Assembly (NCBI GenBank): GCA_012728315.1 | Contig: JAAYFI010000006.1 | Coordinates: forward strand, 1-64,000 | DNA from: Gammaproteobacteria bacterium | GTDB lineage: Bacteria; Pseudomonadota; Gammaproteobacteria; Pseudomonadales; Pseudomonadaceae | Length of the DNA: 64,000 bases | Direction: 5' to 3' | Part shown: positions 9,470 through 21,475 of the stretch, in pieces | Layout of the letters: each line of letters begins with the position of its first letter | Position numbering within the stretch: position 1 is the stretch's first letter | Position numbers and translations under genes: made by a program | Notes under the pieces: model-generated | Told to the model about the DNA's origin: nothing | The model's input: only the letters and a program-made list of their open reading frames with translations | The model's database searches: none

Positions 9470-9819
9470 TAGAACTGTCCTTGTTTCTCAATCAGAAAAT
9501 TTACAAATTCGGTGGACTCGGGAAACAACTGCTTTTCCGTTACCAAGTGTCCTACCGCCTCTTCATCGCGACCTAAATTAAAATACAATAAAGCAAGATG
9601 CGCATGCATGCCGGGAGCGGCACGAGTACCTTTTGCTTGCGCTTTCTCAATGGTTTTTTCAAGGGTAGCAACCTGAGCTTGAGTATCATGTTTATCAGGG
9701 ACTAGGTAACTATAAATCGACGGCTGATAGCCTTCCCATTCATAATGAGTTTGTGGTTTTTGGGCGCAACCCAGCATCGTAACACTCACCACCGTCAATA
9801 ATAAAAACTGCTTAATCAT
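9469..9819 (-). CDS. DUF4810 family lipoprotein
   Basis: A 116-residue lipoprotein: signal MIKQFLLLTVVSVTMLGC puts the lipid Cys at residue 18. The mature part begins with HYEWEGYQPSIYSY, followed by a short TPR-like helical segment (MHAHLALLYFNLGRDEEAVGHL). The ATG at 9819 is preferred over 9837 because it forms the coupled ATGA overlap with the upstream stop and starts directly at the signal peptide. It sits between a CsgG-like and a GNA1162-like lipoprotein in one operon. Function is unknown. Confidence 0.8.
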   Translation of the reverse strand: MIKQFLLLTVVSVTMLGCAQKPQTHYEWEGYQPSIYSYLVPDKHDTQAQVATLEKTIEKAQAKGTRAAPGMHAHLALLYFNLGRDEEAVGHLVTEKQLFPESTEFVNFLIEKQGQF

Positions 9820-10490
9820 TGTCCTACAGGGCTCCATGCGCGGCTATCAACACCATCAACCAAACGATTCACAGCTTCGCGGATCGCTAAATCCAGCACT
9901 TTACCGTTCAGGGTTGAGTCATAACTAGCGGTGCCACCAAAACCAATAACTTCACGGTTCGAGAGTGCGTATTCGCCAGCACCTTGCACGGAATAAACCA
10001 CTTCGGACGTGTTTACATTAACGATATTGAGGTTAACTTTTGCATAAGCCACCTGTGACTTTGCACGCCCTAAAATACCGAATAACTGATGATCACCGAC
10101 TTCCTTGCGACCAAACTCAGTCACGTCACCGGTAATGACATAGTTCGCCCCTTTAAGGTTTTGCTGCTGCCCGGTAATTTTCGCTTCCGCTTGTATCTCT
10201 CCCATATTGGTACGGTCCAACACGGTGAAACGATTACTTTGTTGTAAGTGTGTGACTAGCGTGGTTTTCGCTTGGTTACCTAGGCGGTCTACTCCATCAG
10301 AAAAAATACCGCGCTGATAACTTGAGCGATTATCAAATTTGCCCACTGCAATAGGTGTGCGTGGCCCTTGGTAATAGCTATTTACAGTATTAACAGTTGG
10401 CGCTTCAATAGTGCGCGATGTTTCTGTAGCACATCCAGATAACAGCACTATTGAAAAACAAGCGGCTACTAGTCGTTCTTTTTTTAACAT
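9816..10490 (-). CDS. CsgG/HfaB-type lipoprotein
   Basis: A 224-residue lipoprotein (signal MLKKERLVAACFSIVLLSGC, lipid Cys20, +2 Ala). It belongs to the CsgG/HfaB family, seen in RTPIAVGKFDNRSSYQRGIF, ANYVITGDVTEFGR and the C-terminal LNGKVLDLAIREAVNRLVD. Characterised CsgG forms an outer-membrane pore for curli subunits. No curlin genes occur here, so a curli role is not supported. It heads the trio CsgG-like/DUF4810/DUF799, an arrangement also known from Neisseria and other proteobacteria. Confidence 0.85.
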   Translation of the reverse strand: MLKKERLVAACFSIVLLSGCATETSRTIEAPTVNTVNSYYQGPRTPIAVGKFDNRSSYQRGIFSDGVDRLGNQAKTTLVTHLQQSNRFTVLDRTNMGEIQAEAKITGQQQNLKGANYVITGDVTEFGRKEVGDHQLFGILGRAKSQVAYAKVNLNIVNVNTSEVVYSVQGAGEYALSNREVIGFGGTASYDSTLNGKVLDLAIREAVNRLVDGVDSRAWSPVGQ

Positions 10491-10770
10491 CCTTTAATCC
10501 CACCCTTATCCAGTCAATCTGAGACATCTTTTGCCATTTTTATTAGCGCATGCAGTCTAGCGCAAAATAAAAATCAGGCCACTGATAAGTAACAAGAATC
10601 TATACTAAAGATATCTTCACTTAAAAAGTGTTAGTTATTAAAAAGTCAGATAAAAATCACAGTTCATCATCATTTAGCACTCGCACTTCAAGTACCAAAC
10701 AATTCACGACAAATTGCTTGTTAATTGCTCAGAGCTTAATAGATAAGTTACTAAAAGTGATTTCTAAAAT

Positions 10771-11436
10771 TTATTCTAAACTACGACAGCGCACGCAATA
10801 GACATAATCAAACATGCGGGTAATGCCTACCGCCTTGAACCGCCACTCTTCGTCCAAGATATCGCGCTGCTCTGTGCACTCAATAGTAAAGGCTTCGCCC
10901 AGTAACTGTTCAACCTGTTCTGGGGGGACAGCAAAAGGAGGCCCTTTCATCTGATGTTGCGGGTAGTCCATGGTTAACAATAAACCTTTGCAGCCTTGTG
11001 GCATTATTGCGCTTAAATGCGCGGCGTATTGTTTGCGCAGCTCTTCTGGCAAAGCGATTAACGCCGCGCGATCATAAAAGGCTGCAAAATTAATTAGATC
11101 TTCAGCTCTTAAATCAAAAAAATTCCCACACAGGATGGTGATCTGGCCAGCACTGTAAGCGGTAAAGGGGCCGCGCTGACGAATAACTGGAGTGAGTTTT
11201 TGCTCAACAAAAAAATCAGTCACTGCTTTTTCAATCAGCTCAATGCCTAAAACCTTATAACCTTGCTCAGCCAACCAGCACATATCCACACTTTTGCCGC
11301 ATAAAGGCACAAATACATGACTGCCTTTGGCAATATTTAACCGCGACCAATAACTTTCTAAACCGGGGTTTACCGTATTTAAGTGAAAACCAATCTGATC
11401 GCGCTGCCAACGGGTTTGCCAAAAACCTTCTTCCAT
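10771..11436 (-). CDS. tpm: Thiopurine S-methyltransferase
   Basis: A 221-residue SAM-dependent methyltransferase of the bacterial TPMT type. The start MEEGFWQTRWQRDQIGFHL, the SAM-binding stretch VFVPLCGKSVDMCWLAEQGY (about residues 41-60) and the YDRAALIALP segment are diagnostic. In Pseudomonas such enzymes methylate selenite, tellurite and thiopurines. The gene stands alone. The 280 nt between its stop and the CsgG-like gene are AT-rich, with no recognisable gene. Confidence 0.93.
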   Translation of the reverse strand: MEEGFWQTRWQRDQIGFHLNTVNPGLESYWSRLNIAKGSHVFVPLCGKSVDMCWLAEQGYKVLGIELIEKAVTDFFVEQKLTPVIRQRGPFTAYSAGQITILCGNFFDLRAEDLINFAAFYDRAALIALPEELRKQYAAHLSAIMPQGCKGLLLTMDYPQHQMKGPPFAVPPEQVEQLLGEAFTIECTEQRDILDEEWRFKAVGITRMFDYVYCVRCRSLE

Positions 11437-11700
11437 TGTTTTTATCCTTATTTAGAGGTTATGCCATCAAGCTTACTTTACAGTCCGCTCACTATACAAA
11501 AGAAACGGCTCTTGCAGCGAACCGATGGTGACAGCGCACAGCTGTGCAGAGCTGGCAGCAAATCGCTGTGTATCCCGCACTTGAGGGTTGCATTTGTCCG
11601 TCGATGAATCCAACCAAGGCTCAACTCTGGCGCTGCGCCATTCACGACGAGGCGCTTCACACTAAGCCCGAAGTACTTATTAACCCTCGGCGTGAGCGGT

Positions 11701-13098
11701 TTAGTCTGCAATGCTCTCGTCCATCTGCCAGCCGCCACCCAATGCGCTGATCAACTGCACACTGGCGGTCAGTTGCGTACCGAGCAAATTCAACAAGGTA
11801 CGCTCGCTATTTAATGCGATGGTTTGTGCGCTGGTGACTGCGAGATAATCCACCATTCCGGCTTGATATTGGTTTTCAGTTAAACGCAAGCTGTCTTGCG
11901 AGGCGGCCAGCGCCTCACGCTGCACCTTAATTTCTTCGGCTAAGACATTCAGTTGCACCAAGGCATCTTCCACTTCACCAATGGCTTGTAAGGTGGTTTG
12001 GCGATAACGCGCCACTTGCTGGTCATAACGCGCTTCTGCTTGCTCAACCTTAGAACGGCGCAAGCCGGCATCAAACAAGGTCATGGCAAACTGCGGGCCG
12101 ATCGACCAGAAACGATTGGGCATGCTAATCCAATCGGCCAAATTACTGCCGCGATAACCACCCGTTGCACTCAAAGTTAAATCAGGAAAATAGGCGGTCT
12201 CAGCCACACCAATCTGCGCATTAGCCGCCATCACTTGCCGTTCGGCTGCGGCTATATCAGGACGGCGCTCTAACAACGCTGAAGGCACATCAATGGGTAA
12301 CACAGGCAACTGAGGCAAAGTCTCAACGCTGGCCACTTGCACGGCATTGGGCGTGCTCCCCACCAGCAAAGCAATCGCATGCTCATAGCGGGCACGCTGC
12401 CAATCTAAATCCAGACGCTGGGCTTGAGTATTTTTCAGTTGCGTGAGCGCCTGACTGACATCCGCACGGGTGACCACACCGGCTTTATAGCGGTTTTCAG
12501 TCAGTTGCAATGAGCGCTGATAGGCTTTCACTGTGGCATCGAGCAAGCGCATTTGCTCATCAATCACGCGCAACTGCAGATAGTTCTGCACCAATTCTGA
12601 TTGCTGACTTAAACGCACCCCTGCCCACTCGGCTGCACTGGCCTGTGCAGTGGCTTCACTGGCTTCAACCTGGCGACGCACCTGCCCCCAAATGTCCAGC
12701 TGCCAGCTTAGGCCCAGCGCTACTTCGTTGTTTTTAGCCACGCCCTTTTCACTACGACCACGGGTACTGCCCAGCTTACCTGTAGCCTCTGGATAGAGTG
12801 CCGCACGACTGCCACCGACTAAAGCCCGCGCCTCACGCCACGCCGCTTCTGCCGCGCGCAGGTTTTGGTTCGAGGTCTCTAACTGCTTGAGCAAATCGGC
12901 CAAGGTGGCATCTTGATACAGCGACCACCAAGCCACCGAACTCGACAATTCAGCCGGCTGCGCCAATTTCCAGCCCGGCGTATGACGGAACTCAGTCGGC
13001 ACGATGCTGGCTGGGCGCTGATAATCAGGACCCAGCACACAGCCGCTTAACAGCACGCTGGCAAGAGCAAATACACTGAGCTTAACGATCGGTTTCAT
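11701..13098 (-). CDS. opmB: Outer-membrane efflux channel, NodT/OprM family (OpmB-like)
   Basis: A 465-residue TolC-type lipoprotein channel, the outer-membrane exit of the RND pump encoded upstream. The signal ends in LLSGC, followed by the family hallmark VLGPDYQRP. Two outer-membrane-factor repeats with coiled-coil and barrel strands follow (for example ENRYKAGVVTRADVSQA and ENQYQAGMVDYLAVTSAQ). It overlaps muxC by 17 nt and is the last gene of muxABC-opmB. The symbol follows the P. aeruginosa operon of the same order. The roughly 260 nt downstream, before tpm, hold nothing recognisable. Confidence 0.9.
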   Translation of the reverse strand: MKPIVKLSVFALASVLLSGCVLGPDYQRPASIVPTEFRHTPGWKLAQPAELSSSVAWWSLYQDATLADLLKQLETSNQNLRAAEAAWREARALVGGSRAALYPEATGKLGSTRGRSEKGVAKNNEVALGLSWQLDIWGQVRRQVEASEATAQASAAEWAGVRLSQQSELVQNYLQLRVIDEQMRLLDATVKAYQRSLQLTENRYKAGVVTRADVSQALTQLKNTQAQRLDLDWQRARYEHAIALLVGSTPNAVQVASVETLPQLPVLPIDVPSALLERRPDIAAAERQVMAANAQIGVAETAYFPDLTLSATGGYRGSNLADWISMPNRFWSIGPQFAMTLFDAGLRRSKVEQAEARYDQQVARYRQTTLQAIGEVEDALVQLNVLAEEIKVQREALAASQDSLRLTENQYQAGMVDYLAVTSAQTIALNSERTLLNLLGTQLTASVQLISALGGGWQMDESIAD

Positions 13099-16000
13099 GG
13101 GCTACTTCCATCGAGATTGGCGTTTTTTTACGCCGAACACGGGCGCTTAAACGATCAAAAAACAAATACACAGCCGGTGTGCTGTACAGGGTTAACAATT
13201 GGCTGAGCAGTAAACCGCCAACAATCGCCAGACCCAGTGGCTGGCGCGTCTCCGAGCCTTCAGCACTGCTGATCAACAGCGGTACAGCACCAAGAATGGC
13301 CGCCATGGTGGTCATCATAATCGGGCGAAAGCGCTGCGCACAGGCCTGTTGTATGGCGTGCTCAGCGGTCATTTTCATTTCGCGTTGCAGTTGCAAGGCC
13401 AGATCAATCATTAAAATGGCGTTCTTTTTCACCACCCCAATCAGTAAAAACAGGCCCAGCAGCGAAATCAAACTGAACTCACCACCGGTCAACTGAATCG
13501 CCAATAAGGCTCCGACACCGGCCGAGGGCAAGGTCGAGAGAATGGTCAGCGGATGAATATAGCTTTCATACAAAATACCCAAAACCAAATACACAATAGC
13601 AATCGAAGCCAACAACATTAAGCCTTGCGCACCTTGGCTTTGCTGGAAAACTCCAGCTGTACCGCCTAAACGTCCTTGCACTTCATTGGGCAAATTAATC
13701 TTCGCCATGGCTTGCTCAATGGCCTGACTGGCTTGCTCTAAACTCACCCCCGGCGCTAAAGAGAAACCAATACTTTCCACGGCAAACTGGCCATCATGCT
13801 GCACGCGATCTTGCTGCAGACTGGATTCCCAGCGGGTAAAAGCGGATAAGGGAATCCGCTCGCCATCAGCAGCAATCACCTGTACTTGCTCCAATACCTG
13901 TGGCGAGCCGACAAACTTTGGATCAATTTCCAGCACTACACTGTATTGATTAAGGCTTTCATAAATCGTCGAAACTTGGCGCTGACTAAAAGCGTTATTG
14001 AGGAGCGAAGTGACCATCGCCATATCCACGCCGAGGCGCGCGGCAGTGGCGCGATCCACTTCAAGGGTCACCTGCTGTGCGCCACGGCCTTCTTTACTGT
14101 CGATATCGACCAGTTCCGGCAAGGCTTTTAAGGCATCACGCACTTTCGGCTGCCAAATGCGCAAATCATCCAAATCACTGGCCAGCAGCATATACTCATT
14201 ATCGGTACTGCCACCTTCACGGCGGCCGACGTTGAGGTCCTGATCAGGCATGAGAAACAGCCGTGAACCCGCCACTGGAGGGATTTGGCCACGCAAACGA
14301 TCAACAATTTCTTGCGCCGAATTTTTACGCTGCGCAATGGGTTTGAGACGTACGATTAAAAAAGCGTTACTGCCGCCACTGATAAAGCCTGCCACCGTTT
14401 GCACGTCTTTATCTTTGAGCAAGGTTTGCCGATAGACTTCCATTTTTGGCTGCATGGTGTGATAGGACAAACCATCATCGCTGCGGATAAAACCCATCAA
14501 CTGTCCGGTATCTTGTTGCGGCATAAAGGTTTTCGGCACGGTAATAAACAGCCAAACATTCGCCCCGATCGTTAGCAACAAGCCCAATAACATCCAGCGT
14601 TGATAATTTAAGGTCCAAGCCAATGAGCGTTGATAACCGGCGTCGACGCGTAAACCAAAGCGTTGAATAAAGTTAGTTTTTTTCTGCTCATCCGCAACAC
14701 TCGGTCGCAGCCAGCGGGCGCAGAGCATCGGCGTTAAAGTTAAAGACACCAGTAACGAAATTAAAATCGCCACAGTTAGGGTAATGGAGAACTCGCGAAA
14801 TAAGCGTTCAATCAAGCCGCCCATAAACAAAATCGAAACAAACACCACTACCAAAGACAGGTTCATCGACAGCAAGGTAAAACCCACTTCGCGGGAGCCA
14901 TCAATCGCCGCCGGCAGTGGTTTTTTGCCATTATTGATATGCCGAGCAATATTTTCCAACACCACAATGGCGTCATCCACCACTAAACCTGTGGCAATAA
15001 TCAGTGCCATCAGCGACAGGTTATTCAGCGAGAAATCCAGCATATACATGGCAGCAAAACTGCCAATCAAAGACACCGGCACCGCCAGCGCAGGAATCAC
15101 TGCCGCACGCCAATGGCCTAAAAACAGCATCACCACAGCAATCACCAAGGCCGTGGCAATCAACAGTGAACGCTCGGCCTCATGCAAGGTAGCGCGAATC
15201 ACTGAAGAGCGATCCATCGCCACTTCAAGCTTGGCACTGGCCGGTAACACCGCTTGCAGCGCCGGCAGTTCAGCTTGAATGGCTTCAATGGTAGCAATGA
15301 TATTGGCGCTGGCTTGGCGGTTGATCACCAGTAACACCGCATCTTCATCGTTGAAAAAACCACTGTTATAGCGGTTTTCCACGCTATCACTGACCGTTGC
15401 CACATCGCGTAAACGCAAGGCTGCGCCATCGTAATAGCGGATGATCAGTGGTGCATAATCCTCAGCCTTGTGCAGTTGATCATTGCCCTGAATTTGCCAG
15501 TGGCGATTGCCCTGCTCCAGTTGACCTTTAGGCTTTTGCTGATTGGCATTGGCAATGGTCTGACGTACATCATCTAAAGCAATACCGTACTGTTCTAAAC
15601 GCCGAGGCTCCAACTCGACACGCACTGCCGGTAACGAGCTGCCACCAATTTGCACCTCGCCAACGCCCCGTACTTGCGAGAGCTTTTGTGCCACGATGCT
15701 TTCCGCTAAGTCATACATTTGGCCTTTTTCCAGCACTTCACTGGTTAAAGCCAAGACCATAATCGGCGCTTGGGTCGGATTGACCTTGCGATAGGTCGGC
15801 ATACTGCGCATGCCACTGGGCAGCAACTCATGCGCCGCGTTAATCGCTGCTTGCACCTCACGTGCGGCGGCATTGATATCATGGCCCAAATCAAACTGGA
15901 TCATAATGCGCGTGCTGCCCTGCGCGCTGCGGCTGCTCATTTGACTGATACCGGCAATGCTACCCAGCGAGCGCTCCAGCGGCGTTGCTACAGTAGCCGC

Positions 16001-16177
16001 CATCACCTGTGGACTGGCACCGGGCAAACTGGCTTGCACGGTAATCATAGGGAAATCCATGTCCGGCAAAGGTGCCACCGGCAACAGTCGAAAGCCAAGA
16101 ATACCGAGCAAAATAATCGCTACGCTCAGTAGCATAGTGGCAACCGGGCGCTGAATAAAAGGTGCCGACAGATTCAC
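13082..16177 (-). CDS. muxC: RND multidrug transporter subunit MuxC (MdtC-like)
   Basis: A 1031-residue inner-membrane proton antiporter with the 12-helix, two-large-loop RND layout. It starts [23 protein letters not shown] motifs include [18 protein letters not shown] (helix 4, with the proton-relay aspartates) and [15 protein letters not shown] in the second half. It is the second of two consecutive RND proteins, as in MdtBC/MuxBC, whose pumps need both subunits together. Coupled by an ATGA overlap to muxB. Confidence 0.95.
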   Translation of the reverse strand: MNLSAPFIQRPVATMLLSVAIILLGILGFRLLPVAPLPDMDFPMITVQASLPGASPQVMAATVATPLERSLGSIAGISQMSSRSAQGSTRIMIQFDLGHDINAAAREVQAAINAAHELLPSGMRSMPTYRKVNPTQAPIMVLALTSEVLEKGQMYDLAESIVAQKLSQVRGVGEVQIGGSSLPAVRVELEPRRLEQYGIALDDVRQTIANANQQKPKGQLEQGNRHWQIQGNDQLHKAEDYAPLIIRYYDGAALRLRDVATVSDSVENRYNSGFFNDEDAVLLVINRQASANIIATIEAIQAELPALQAVLPASAKLEVAMDRSSVIRATLHEAERSLLIATALVIAVVMLFLGHWRAAVIPALAVPVSLIGSFAAMYMLDFSLNNLSLMALIIATGLVVDDAIVVLENIARHINNGKKPLPAAIDGSREVGFTLLSMNLSLVVVFVSILFMGGLIERLFREFSITLTVAILISLLVSLTLTPMLCARWLRPSVADEQKKTNFIQRFGLRVDAGYQRSLAWTLNYQRWMLLGLLLTIGANVWLFITVPKTFMPQQDTGQLMGFIRSDDGLSYHTMQPKMEVYRQTLLKDKDVQTVAGFISGGSNAFLIVRLKPIAQRKNSAQEIVDRLRGQIPPVAGSRLFLMPDQDLNVGRREGGSTDNEYMLLASDLDDLRIWQPKVRDALKALPELVDIDSKEGRGAQQVTLEVDRATAARLGVDMAMVTSLLNNAFSQRQVSTIYESLNQYSVVLEIDPKFVGSPQVLEQVQVIAADGERIPLSAFTRWESSLQQDRVQHDGQFAVESIGFSLAPGVSLEQASQAIEQAMAKINLPNEVQGRLGGTAGVFQQSQGAQGLMLLASIAIVYLVLGILYESYIHPLTILSTLPSAGVGALLAIQLTGGEFSLISLLGLFLLIGVVKKNAILMIDLALQLQREMKMTAEHAIQQACAQRFRPIMMTTMAAILGAVPLLISSAEGSETRQPLGLAIVGGLLLSQLLTLYSTPAVYLFFDRLSARVRRKKTPISMEVAHETDR

Positions 16178-19100
16178 GACTCAGCGCCCAGCTTAAAACG
16201 TGCTTTGGTACGAGCACTGAGGCGATCGAAGAACAAGTAGATGACTGGCGTGGTGAACAAGGTCAACACTTGGCTCAGCAGTAAGCCACCGACCATCACC
16301 AAACCGAGCGGCTGACGTAACTCTGCGCCAGAACCGCTGGCAAACATCAACGGCAAAGCCGCAAACAACGCCGCCAAGGTGGTCATCAGAATCGGGCGAA
16401 AACGCAATAATGCGGCTTGGAAAATCGCCTCTTCTGGACTGAGCCCCTGATGGCGTTCGGCATCCAAAGCAAAGTCGATCATCATAATCGCGTTTTTCTT
16501 CACAATACCAATCAGCAAAATAATGCCAATAATCGCAATCAAACTCAGGTCGTTACCGGTGATAAACAGCGCGAGCAAAGCACCAATCGCCGCTGAAGGT
16601 AAGGTTGAAAGAATCGTCAGCGGATGGATATAGCTTTCATAGAGCACACCGAGCACCAGATACATGGTCACCACGGCAGCGAGAATCAGCAGCAAGGTAC
16701 TGGACAACGATGCTCGAAAGGCTGCAGCCGCGCCTTGGAAGTTACTTTGAATGGACGCTGGCATGGCTAAATCCAGCTCGGTTTGCTCAATCAGCTCCAC
16801 CGCTTCACCCAGCGAGACGCCTTCGGCCAGATTAAACGACACTGTCACCGCCGGAAACTGACCGATGTGATTGAGCAACAAGGCTGCAGATCTTTCTTCG
16901 ACTTTAACTAAGCTGGCCAAGCGTATGGCTTGGCCATCAGCGCCACGCACATGCACATCATGCAAAGCAGCCATGGCATCATCGGGATTACTGATACTTT
17001 CCAACACCACACGGTATTGACTGGTCTGGGTAAAAATCGTTGAGATCTGGCGTTGGCCAAAAGCGTCGTACAGCGCATCGGTCAAAGTGGCGATGCTAAT
17101 GCCTAAACGTCCGGCTAAATCTCGGTCGATATTCAAGTAATACTGCAAACCGTTGGCCTGTAAATCGCTGGCCACATCACGCAGTTGCGGCAGGCTTTGC
17201 AGCTTCGCCACCAATTTGGGTACCCAAGTATGCAGTTCTTGCTCATCGGCTGACTCAAGGCTGAACTGAAACTGAGTACGACTGACGCGATCTTCAATAC
17301 TCAGATCCTGCACCGGCTGCATAAACAGCTGAATGCCCAGCACCTTGTCCAGCTCTGGGCGCAGGCGATTAATCACCTCCGCGGCAGACACATCACGCTG
17401 GGCAAAAGGCTTGAGATTAATCAGCATACGACCGGTATTGAGCGTGGGGTTATCACCATCCACACCAATTTGTGAGGACACACTCTGCACCGCTTCATCT
17501 TGCAATAACACCGCACTTAAGCGCTGTTGACGCTCACTCATCGCGGCAAAGGAAATGCTTTGTGGTGCTTCTGAAATGCCTTGAATCACCCCTGTATCTT
17601 GCTCAGGGAAAAAGCCTTTGGGCACCCACATCCACAGCAAAGCGGTTAGCACAAAAGTACCCACGGCAAACCACAGAGTCAGCACCTGATGCTGTAATAC
17701 CCAACGCAGACCATCAGCGTAATGATCAATGGTGCGGCTCAGCCAATCGTCTTTTTTCTCGTCTTCTTTGCCTGGACGTAATAAACGTGCACACATCATC
17801 GGCGTTAAGGTCAGTGAAACCACCAACGAGATTAAAATCGCCACCGCCAAGGTGATGGCAAACTCACGGAACAAGCGCCCCACTACGTCGGCCATAAATA
17901 GCAGTGGAATCAAGACCGCAATCAACGAGAAGGTTAACGACACCAAGGTAAAGCTGATTTGTTTCGCGCCCTTGAGCGCTGCATTCATTGGCGTTTCGCC
18001 CAGTTCAATATGCCGCGCGATGTTTTCCATCATGACAATGGCGTCATCAACGACAAAGCCGGTAGCGATGGTCAACGCCATCAGAGTGAGGTTATTCAGC
18101 GAAAAACCAAATAAATACATCACCGCAAAAGTGCCGATCAGCGACAAAGGCACCACAATCGACGGGATTAAAGTGGCAGTCATACGTTTTAAGAATAAAA
18201 ACGTCACCAACACCACTAAGGCCACTGCCAGCATCAACTCAAACTGCACATCGCTGACTGCCGCGCGAATGGTTTGCGTGCGATCGGTCAGTACGCTAAC
18301 TTCAAGACTGGCCGGTAACGTAGCAATAATACTGGGCAATAACGCCTCAACGTTTTCTACCACTTCAATCACGTTGGCACCGGGTTGGCGCTGGATATTG
18401 AGCAATACCGCTTGATTGAGATCAGCCCAAGCGGCTAAGCGATTGTTTTCTGCGCCTTCAATGATTTGCGCCACATCAGCCAGTTTCAGAACGCGACCAT
18501 CGTTATGGGCAATAATCAGCTCAGCGTAATCGTCCGCCGAGCGCAACTGATCATTGGCATCCAATTGGGTGATGCGTGACGGTCCATCAATGCTGCCCTT
18601 AGGCTGATTAACGTTTGAACGGGTAATTATGCTGCGCACATCGGCCAGGGTTAAACCCGCTGCGGCTAAGGCTTGCGGGTTGGCACGAATCCGTACCGCT
18701 GGACGCTGCCCCCCACCGACACTGACCAAGCCGACCCCGCTGATCTGCGCAATCTTTTGCGCCATACGGGTATCGACTAAATCATTGACCTGCGGCAGCG
18801 GCACACTCTTGGAGGTAATAGCGAGCGTCAGCACGGGGCTGTCAGCCGGATTAACTTTGTTATAGACAGGTGGCGCTGGCAAATCATTGGGCAACAGATT
18901 AGTGGCGGCATTGATCGCCGCTTGCACCTCTTGCTCAGCCACATCCAGTTCAATGTCTAAACTAAAGCGTAAGCTGATCACCGAAGCACCGCCGGAACTG
19001 GTGGATGACATCTGCGCCAAACCTGGCATCTGCCCAAACTGACGTTCAAGCGGTGCAGTGACTACACTATTCATCACTTGCGGACTGGCGCCGGGGTACA

Positions 19101-19248
19101 ACGTCAGCACGCGAATGGTTGGATAATCCACTTGCGGTAACGCCGCCACGGGCAATAATCGGTAGGCCAAAGCGCCCATTAAAAAGATTGCCAGCATCAA
19201 CAGCGTGGTGGCGACCGGACGCTGAATAAAAATCCGTGAGACGTTCAT
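16174..19248 (-). CDS. muxB: RND multidrug transporter subunit MuxB (MdtB-like)
   Basis: A 1024-residue RND permease starting [20 protein letters not shown], with [19 protein letters not shown] in helix 4 and [15 protein letters not shown] in the second half. It pairs with MuxC in a heteromultimeric pump driven by the proton gradient. Such pumps export aromatic antibiotics such as novobiocin, bile-salt-like compounds and others in relatives. Start and stop both lie in ATGA overlaps with neighbours, so the operon is translated as one block. Confidence 0.95.
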   Translation of the reverse strand: MNVSRIFIQRPVATTLLMLAIFLMGALAYRLLPVAALPQVDYPTIRVLTLYPGASPQVMNSVVTAPLERQFGQMPGLAQMSSTSSGGASVISLRFSLDIELDVAEQEVQAAINAATNLLPNDLPAPPVYNKVNPADSPVLTLAITSKSVPLPQVNDLVDTRMAQKIAQISGVGLVSVGGGQRPAVRIRANPQALAAAGLTLADVRSIITRSNVNQPKGSIDGPSRITQLDANDQLRSADDYAELIIAHNDGRVLKLADVAQIIEGAENNRLAAWADLNQAVLLNIQRQPGANVIEVVENVEALLPSIIATLPASLEVSVLTDRTQTIRAAVSDVQFELMLAVALVVLVTFLFLKRMTATLIPSIVVPLSLIGTFAVMYLFGFSLNNLTLMALTIATGFVVDDAIVMMENIARHIELGETPMNAALKGAKQISFTLVSLTFSLIAVLIPLLFMADVVGRLFREFAITLAVAILISLVVSLTLTPMMCARLLRPGKEDEKKDDWLSRTIDHYADGLRWVLQHQVLTLWFAVGTFVLTALLWMWVPKGFFPEQDTGVIQGISEAPQSISFAAMSERQQRLSAVLLQDEAVQSVSSQIGVDGDNPTLNTGRMLINLKPFAQRDVSAAEVINRLRPELDKVLGIQLFMQPVQDLSIEDRVSRTQFQFSLESADEQELHTWVPKLVAKLQSLPQLRDVASDLQANGLQYYLNIDRDLAGRLGISIATLTDALYDAFGQRQISTIFTQTSQYRVVLESISNPDDAMAALHDVHVRGADGQAIRLASLVKVEERSAALLLNHIGQFPAVTVSFNLAEGVSLGEAVELIEQTELDLAMPASIQSNFQGAAAAFRASLSSTLLLILAAVVTMYLVLGVLYESYIHPLTILSTLPSAAIGALLALFITGNDLSLIAIIGIILLIGIVKKNAIMMIDFALDAERHQGLSPEEAIFQAALLRFRPILMTTLAALFAALPLMFASGSGAELRQPLGLVMVGGLLLSQVLTLFTTPVIYLFFDRLSARTKARFKLGAES

Positions 19249-20516
19249 TCTGCTGGCTTCTGCTGAGGCTGCTTGCCTGCGCCTCGGCCTGCTTGTTCAC
19301 TATCAGTCACTGGCTGCACAGCCAATTCAGTAGAAACAGCAGGCTCGCTACCAGCAGGCGCAACCCGCTCAACTTTACTGCCACTGCGCAAACGATCAAC
19401 ACCTTCCACCACCACCCAATCGCCAGCGGCTAGACCAGAGCGCAACATGCTCGACGTGCCATCGCTGGTGATAATTTCGATCGGTTGAATCACCACGGTA
19501 TCGTCGTCTTTAATCTGCCAAACAAAGCGGCCATTGCTACCAAACTGAATAGCATCAGCGGGCAATAACAAGGCTTGCTCGTGCACAGTCACCTGCAAGT
19601 GCACATTGACAAACTGATTGGGGAATAAGTTTTGCTGAGGATTATCAAAGCGCGCCTTTAAGCGCACACTGCCCGTAGTGACATCAACTTGGTTATCAAT
19701 GCTGTCCAATACACCTTCGGCCAATAATTCAGTTTCATCACGGTTCCACGCTTGCACTTTGAGTGGCTGCTCTTGCCGATACGCTTGTAACACGGCCTGT
19801 AGTTCATGCTCAGGAATAGTGAAATTGATCGCGATCGGATTATCTTGGGTGATGTTGACCAACTCAGTAGTCGCCGCTGACACATAGTTACCGGCATCCA
19901 CCGCGCGCAAGCCTAATCGCCCTGAAATCGGCGCGGTAATCTGCGTGTGCTCAACATCTAAACGGGCGGCATCGCGTTGTGCCTCGCGCACTTTTAACGT
20001 GCCCTTATATTGCGCAACGATGGCTTGTTGCTGTTCAAGGGTTTGTCTGGCGACTGAATCTTCTTTGTAGAGGCCTTGATAACGCTTGAGGTCTAATTCG
20101 GCACTGGCCAGCTGCGCACGGGTTTCTTGCAAAGCCCCTTCGGCTTGTAATAACGCGGCCTGATAATTACGCGGATCAATTTGCGCCAGCAACGTGCCCT
20201 GCTCAACGAACTGCCCTTCGTCAAATAACACTTTATCCAGCTCACCACTGACTTGACTGGTGACACTCACTGCATTCCAAGGCGTTACCGTACCCAAGGC
20301 TTTCAGCTGCACGGCAAAACGATCCAAGCGCACTTGCTGAGCATTCACCGGCACAGCGCCCATAAAACTGCCGCCCATCCGCGGGCCTTGCGCAGTTTTC
20401 TCAGCGCTATTTTGCGACCACCACCATGCACCGACCACGGCAACGCCAATCACCAGCGCTGCAAGCAAAAAAGTTTTCGAAGTTTTTTTTCCAGAAGTTA
20501 CAGAAGAGTCAGACAT
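19245..20516 (-). CDS. muxA: RND efflux periplasmic adaptor MuxA (MdtA-like)
   Basis: A 423-residue membrane-fusion protein linking the RND pair to the outer-membrane channel. It has an N-terminal membrane anchor ([19 protein letters not shown], residues 15-33), the lipoyl/biotinyl half-motifs ([19 protein letters not shown] and [18 protein letters not shown]), a coiled-coil hairpin between them, and a Pro/Gln-rich tail. First gene of muxABC-opmB. No divergent regulator gene lies upstream. Confidence 0.94.
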   Translation of the reverse strand: MSDSSVTSGKKTSKTFLLAALVIGVAVVGAWWWSQNSAEKTAQGPRMGGSFMGAVPVNAQQVRLDRFAVQLKALGTVTPWNAVSVTSQVSGELDKVLFDEGQFVEQGTLLAQIDPRNYQAALLQAEGALQETRAQLASAELDLKRYQGLYKEDSVARQTLEQQQAIVAQYKGTLKVREAQRDAARLDVEHTQITAPISGRLGLRAVDAGNYVSAATTELVNITQDNPIAINFTIPEHELQAVLQAYRQEQPLKVQAWNRDETELLAEGVLDSIDNQVDVTTGSVRLKARFDNPQQNLFPNQFVNVHLQVTVHEQALLLPADAIQFGSNGRFVWQIKDDDTVVIQPIEIITSDGTSSMLRSGLAAGDWVVVEGVDRLRSGSKVERVAPAGSEPAVSTELAVQPVTDSEQAGRGAGKQPQQKPAE

Positions 20517-20974
20517 ATCAAGTATTCACAGTCCTTGGGAGCTTGAAAGATAGCAGCCTTCAACCTGCAACGCTGCGTCTTTACGCTCAATTTACCTTTA
20601 GCCGCAGTCTAAATGAGAAAGCTCAGTATTTTCTGAAGAAATGATAAGTGTCGCAAGTACCACTGAACGCACAATACTGACACTCTTATCTTAAAGTCGG
20701 CAGGGACTGAATACATGCTTGTGCCTTCTCGATCAGCGCAACATTTCCAGTCAAAAAGACAGGTTTTTTATAGATAGCAAAGCAACTGCTTAAGAAGAAA
20801 AGCGGCTTAGTCACACTACCACTAACAGACCCGCTACCGAGATCGTTCTCGGCATAGGCTAACGCTTAAAAATAAAACTGTTTTTATGACCTGAATATGG
20901 CTTTTAAACAGCTTAAATAACAACAATAAACAGCAGTTTGCGTAGCACGCTATGTACTACGCAAGCTCAGAAGC
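20517..20974. other. Intergenic region with a protein-like remnant
   Basis: No intact gene is present. On the minus strand, 20686-20865 is an open frame without a good start codon. Its C-terminal half reads like real protein (IYKKPVFLTGNVALIEKAQ) and ends at a stop at 20686; I could not assign a family. A short perfect inverted repeat CCGAGA-TCGT-TCTCGG lies at 20837-20852 without a T run. The 3' part holds a possible tpx terminator. Confidence 0.35.
20938..20964 (-). terminator. Possible terminator of tpx
   Basis: An 8-bp perfect stem TTGCGTAG/CTACGCAA with an 11-nt loop lies 11 nt past the tpx stop. It is followed on the minus strand by a loosely T-rich stretch (TGCTGTTTATTGTTGTTATT). Confidence 0.4.
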
Positions 20975-21475
20975 TTAACTTAAAACAGCAAGTGCGCTGT
21001 CATAGTCTGGCTCATTAGCAATCTCTGCAACCAACTCGCTATACAGCACTTTATCGTTTTCATCTAATACGATAACCGCGCGCGCAGCCAAACCTGCAAG
21101 CGGACCTTCTGCGATATCAACACCGTACACTTGGAAAAAATCAGGATCACGCATCGTTGATAAGGTTAAAACGCGATCTAAACCTTCTGCACCACAAAAT
21201 CGCGCATGCGCAAAAGGTAAATCTGCAGATATACAGAGTACCCGAGTATTTTTCAGGCCCGCAGCTTTTTCATTAAAACGACGGACTGAAGTAGCGCAGG
21301 TTGGCGTATCAATACTGGGAAAAATATTTAAAACTTTACGCAGGCCTGACAAACTCGACAAACTCACATCCTCCAACGTCTTATTCACTAAGCTAAACGC
21401 AGGTGCTTGTTCATCTTTTTGTGGAAAATGACCATCAACGCGCACAGGAGTACCTTTAAAAGTAACAGTCGTCAT
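20975..21475 (-). CDS. tpx: Thiol peroxidase (atypical 2-Cys peroxiredoxin)
   Basis: A 166-residue peroxiredoxin reducing H2O2 and organic peroxides with thioredoxin. The peroxidatic Cys60 is in [14 protein letters not shown] and the resolving Cys94 in [12 protein letters not shown], matching the E. coli Tpx pair in position and spacing. Starts [11 protein letters not shown], a typical Tpx start. Monocistronic. Confidence 0.97.
   Translation of the reverse strand: MTTVTFKGTPVRVDGHFPQKDEQAPAFSLVNKTLEDVSLSSLSGLRKVLNIFPSIDTPTCATSVRRFNEKAAGLKNTRVLCISADLPFAHARFCGAEGLDRVLTLSTMRDPDFFQVYGVDIAEGPLAGLAARAVIVLDENDKVLYSELVAEIANEPDYDSALAVLS

Noticed and set aside
11478-11738. 86-codon minus-strand frame between tpm and opmB
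   Set aside because: It overlaps the opmB end, has no recognisable motif and no ribosome site; probably chance.
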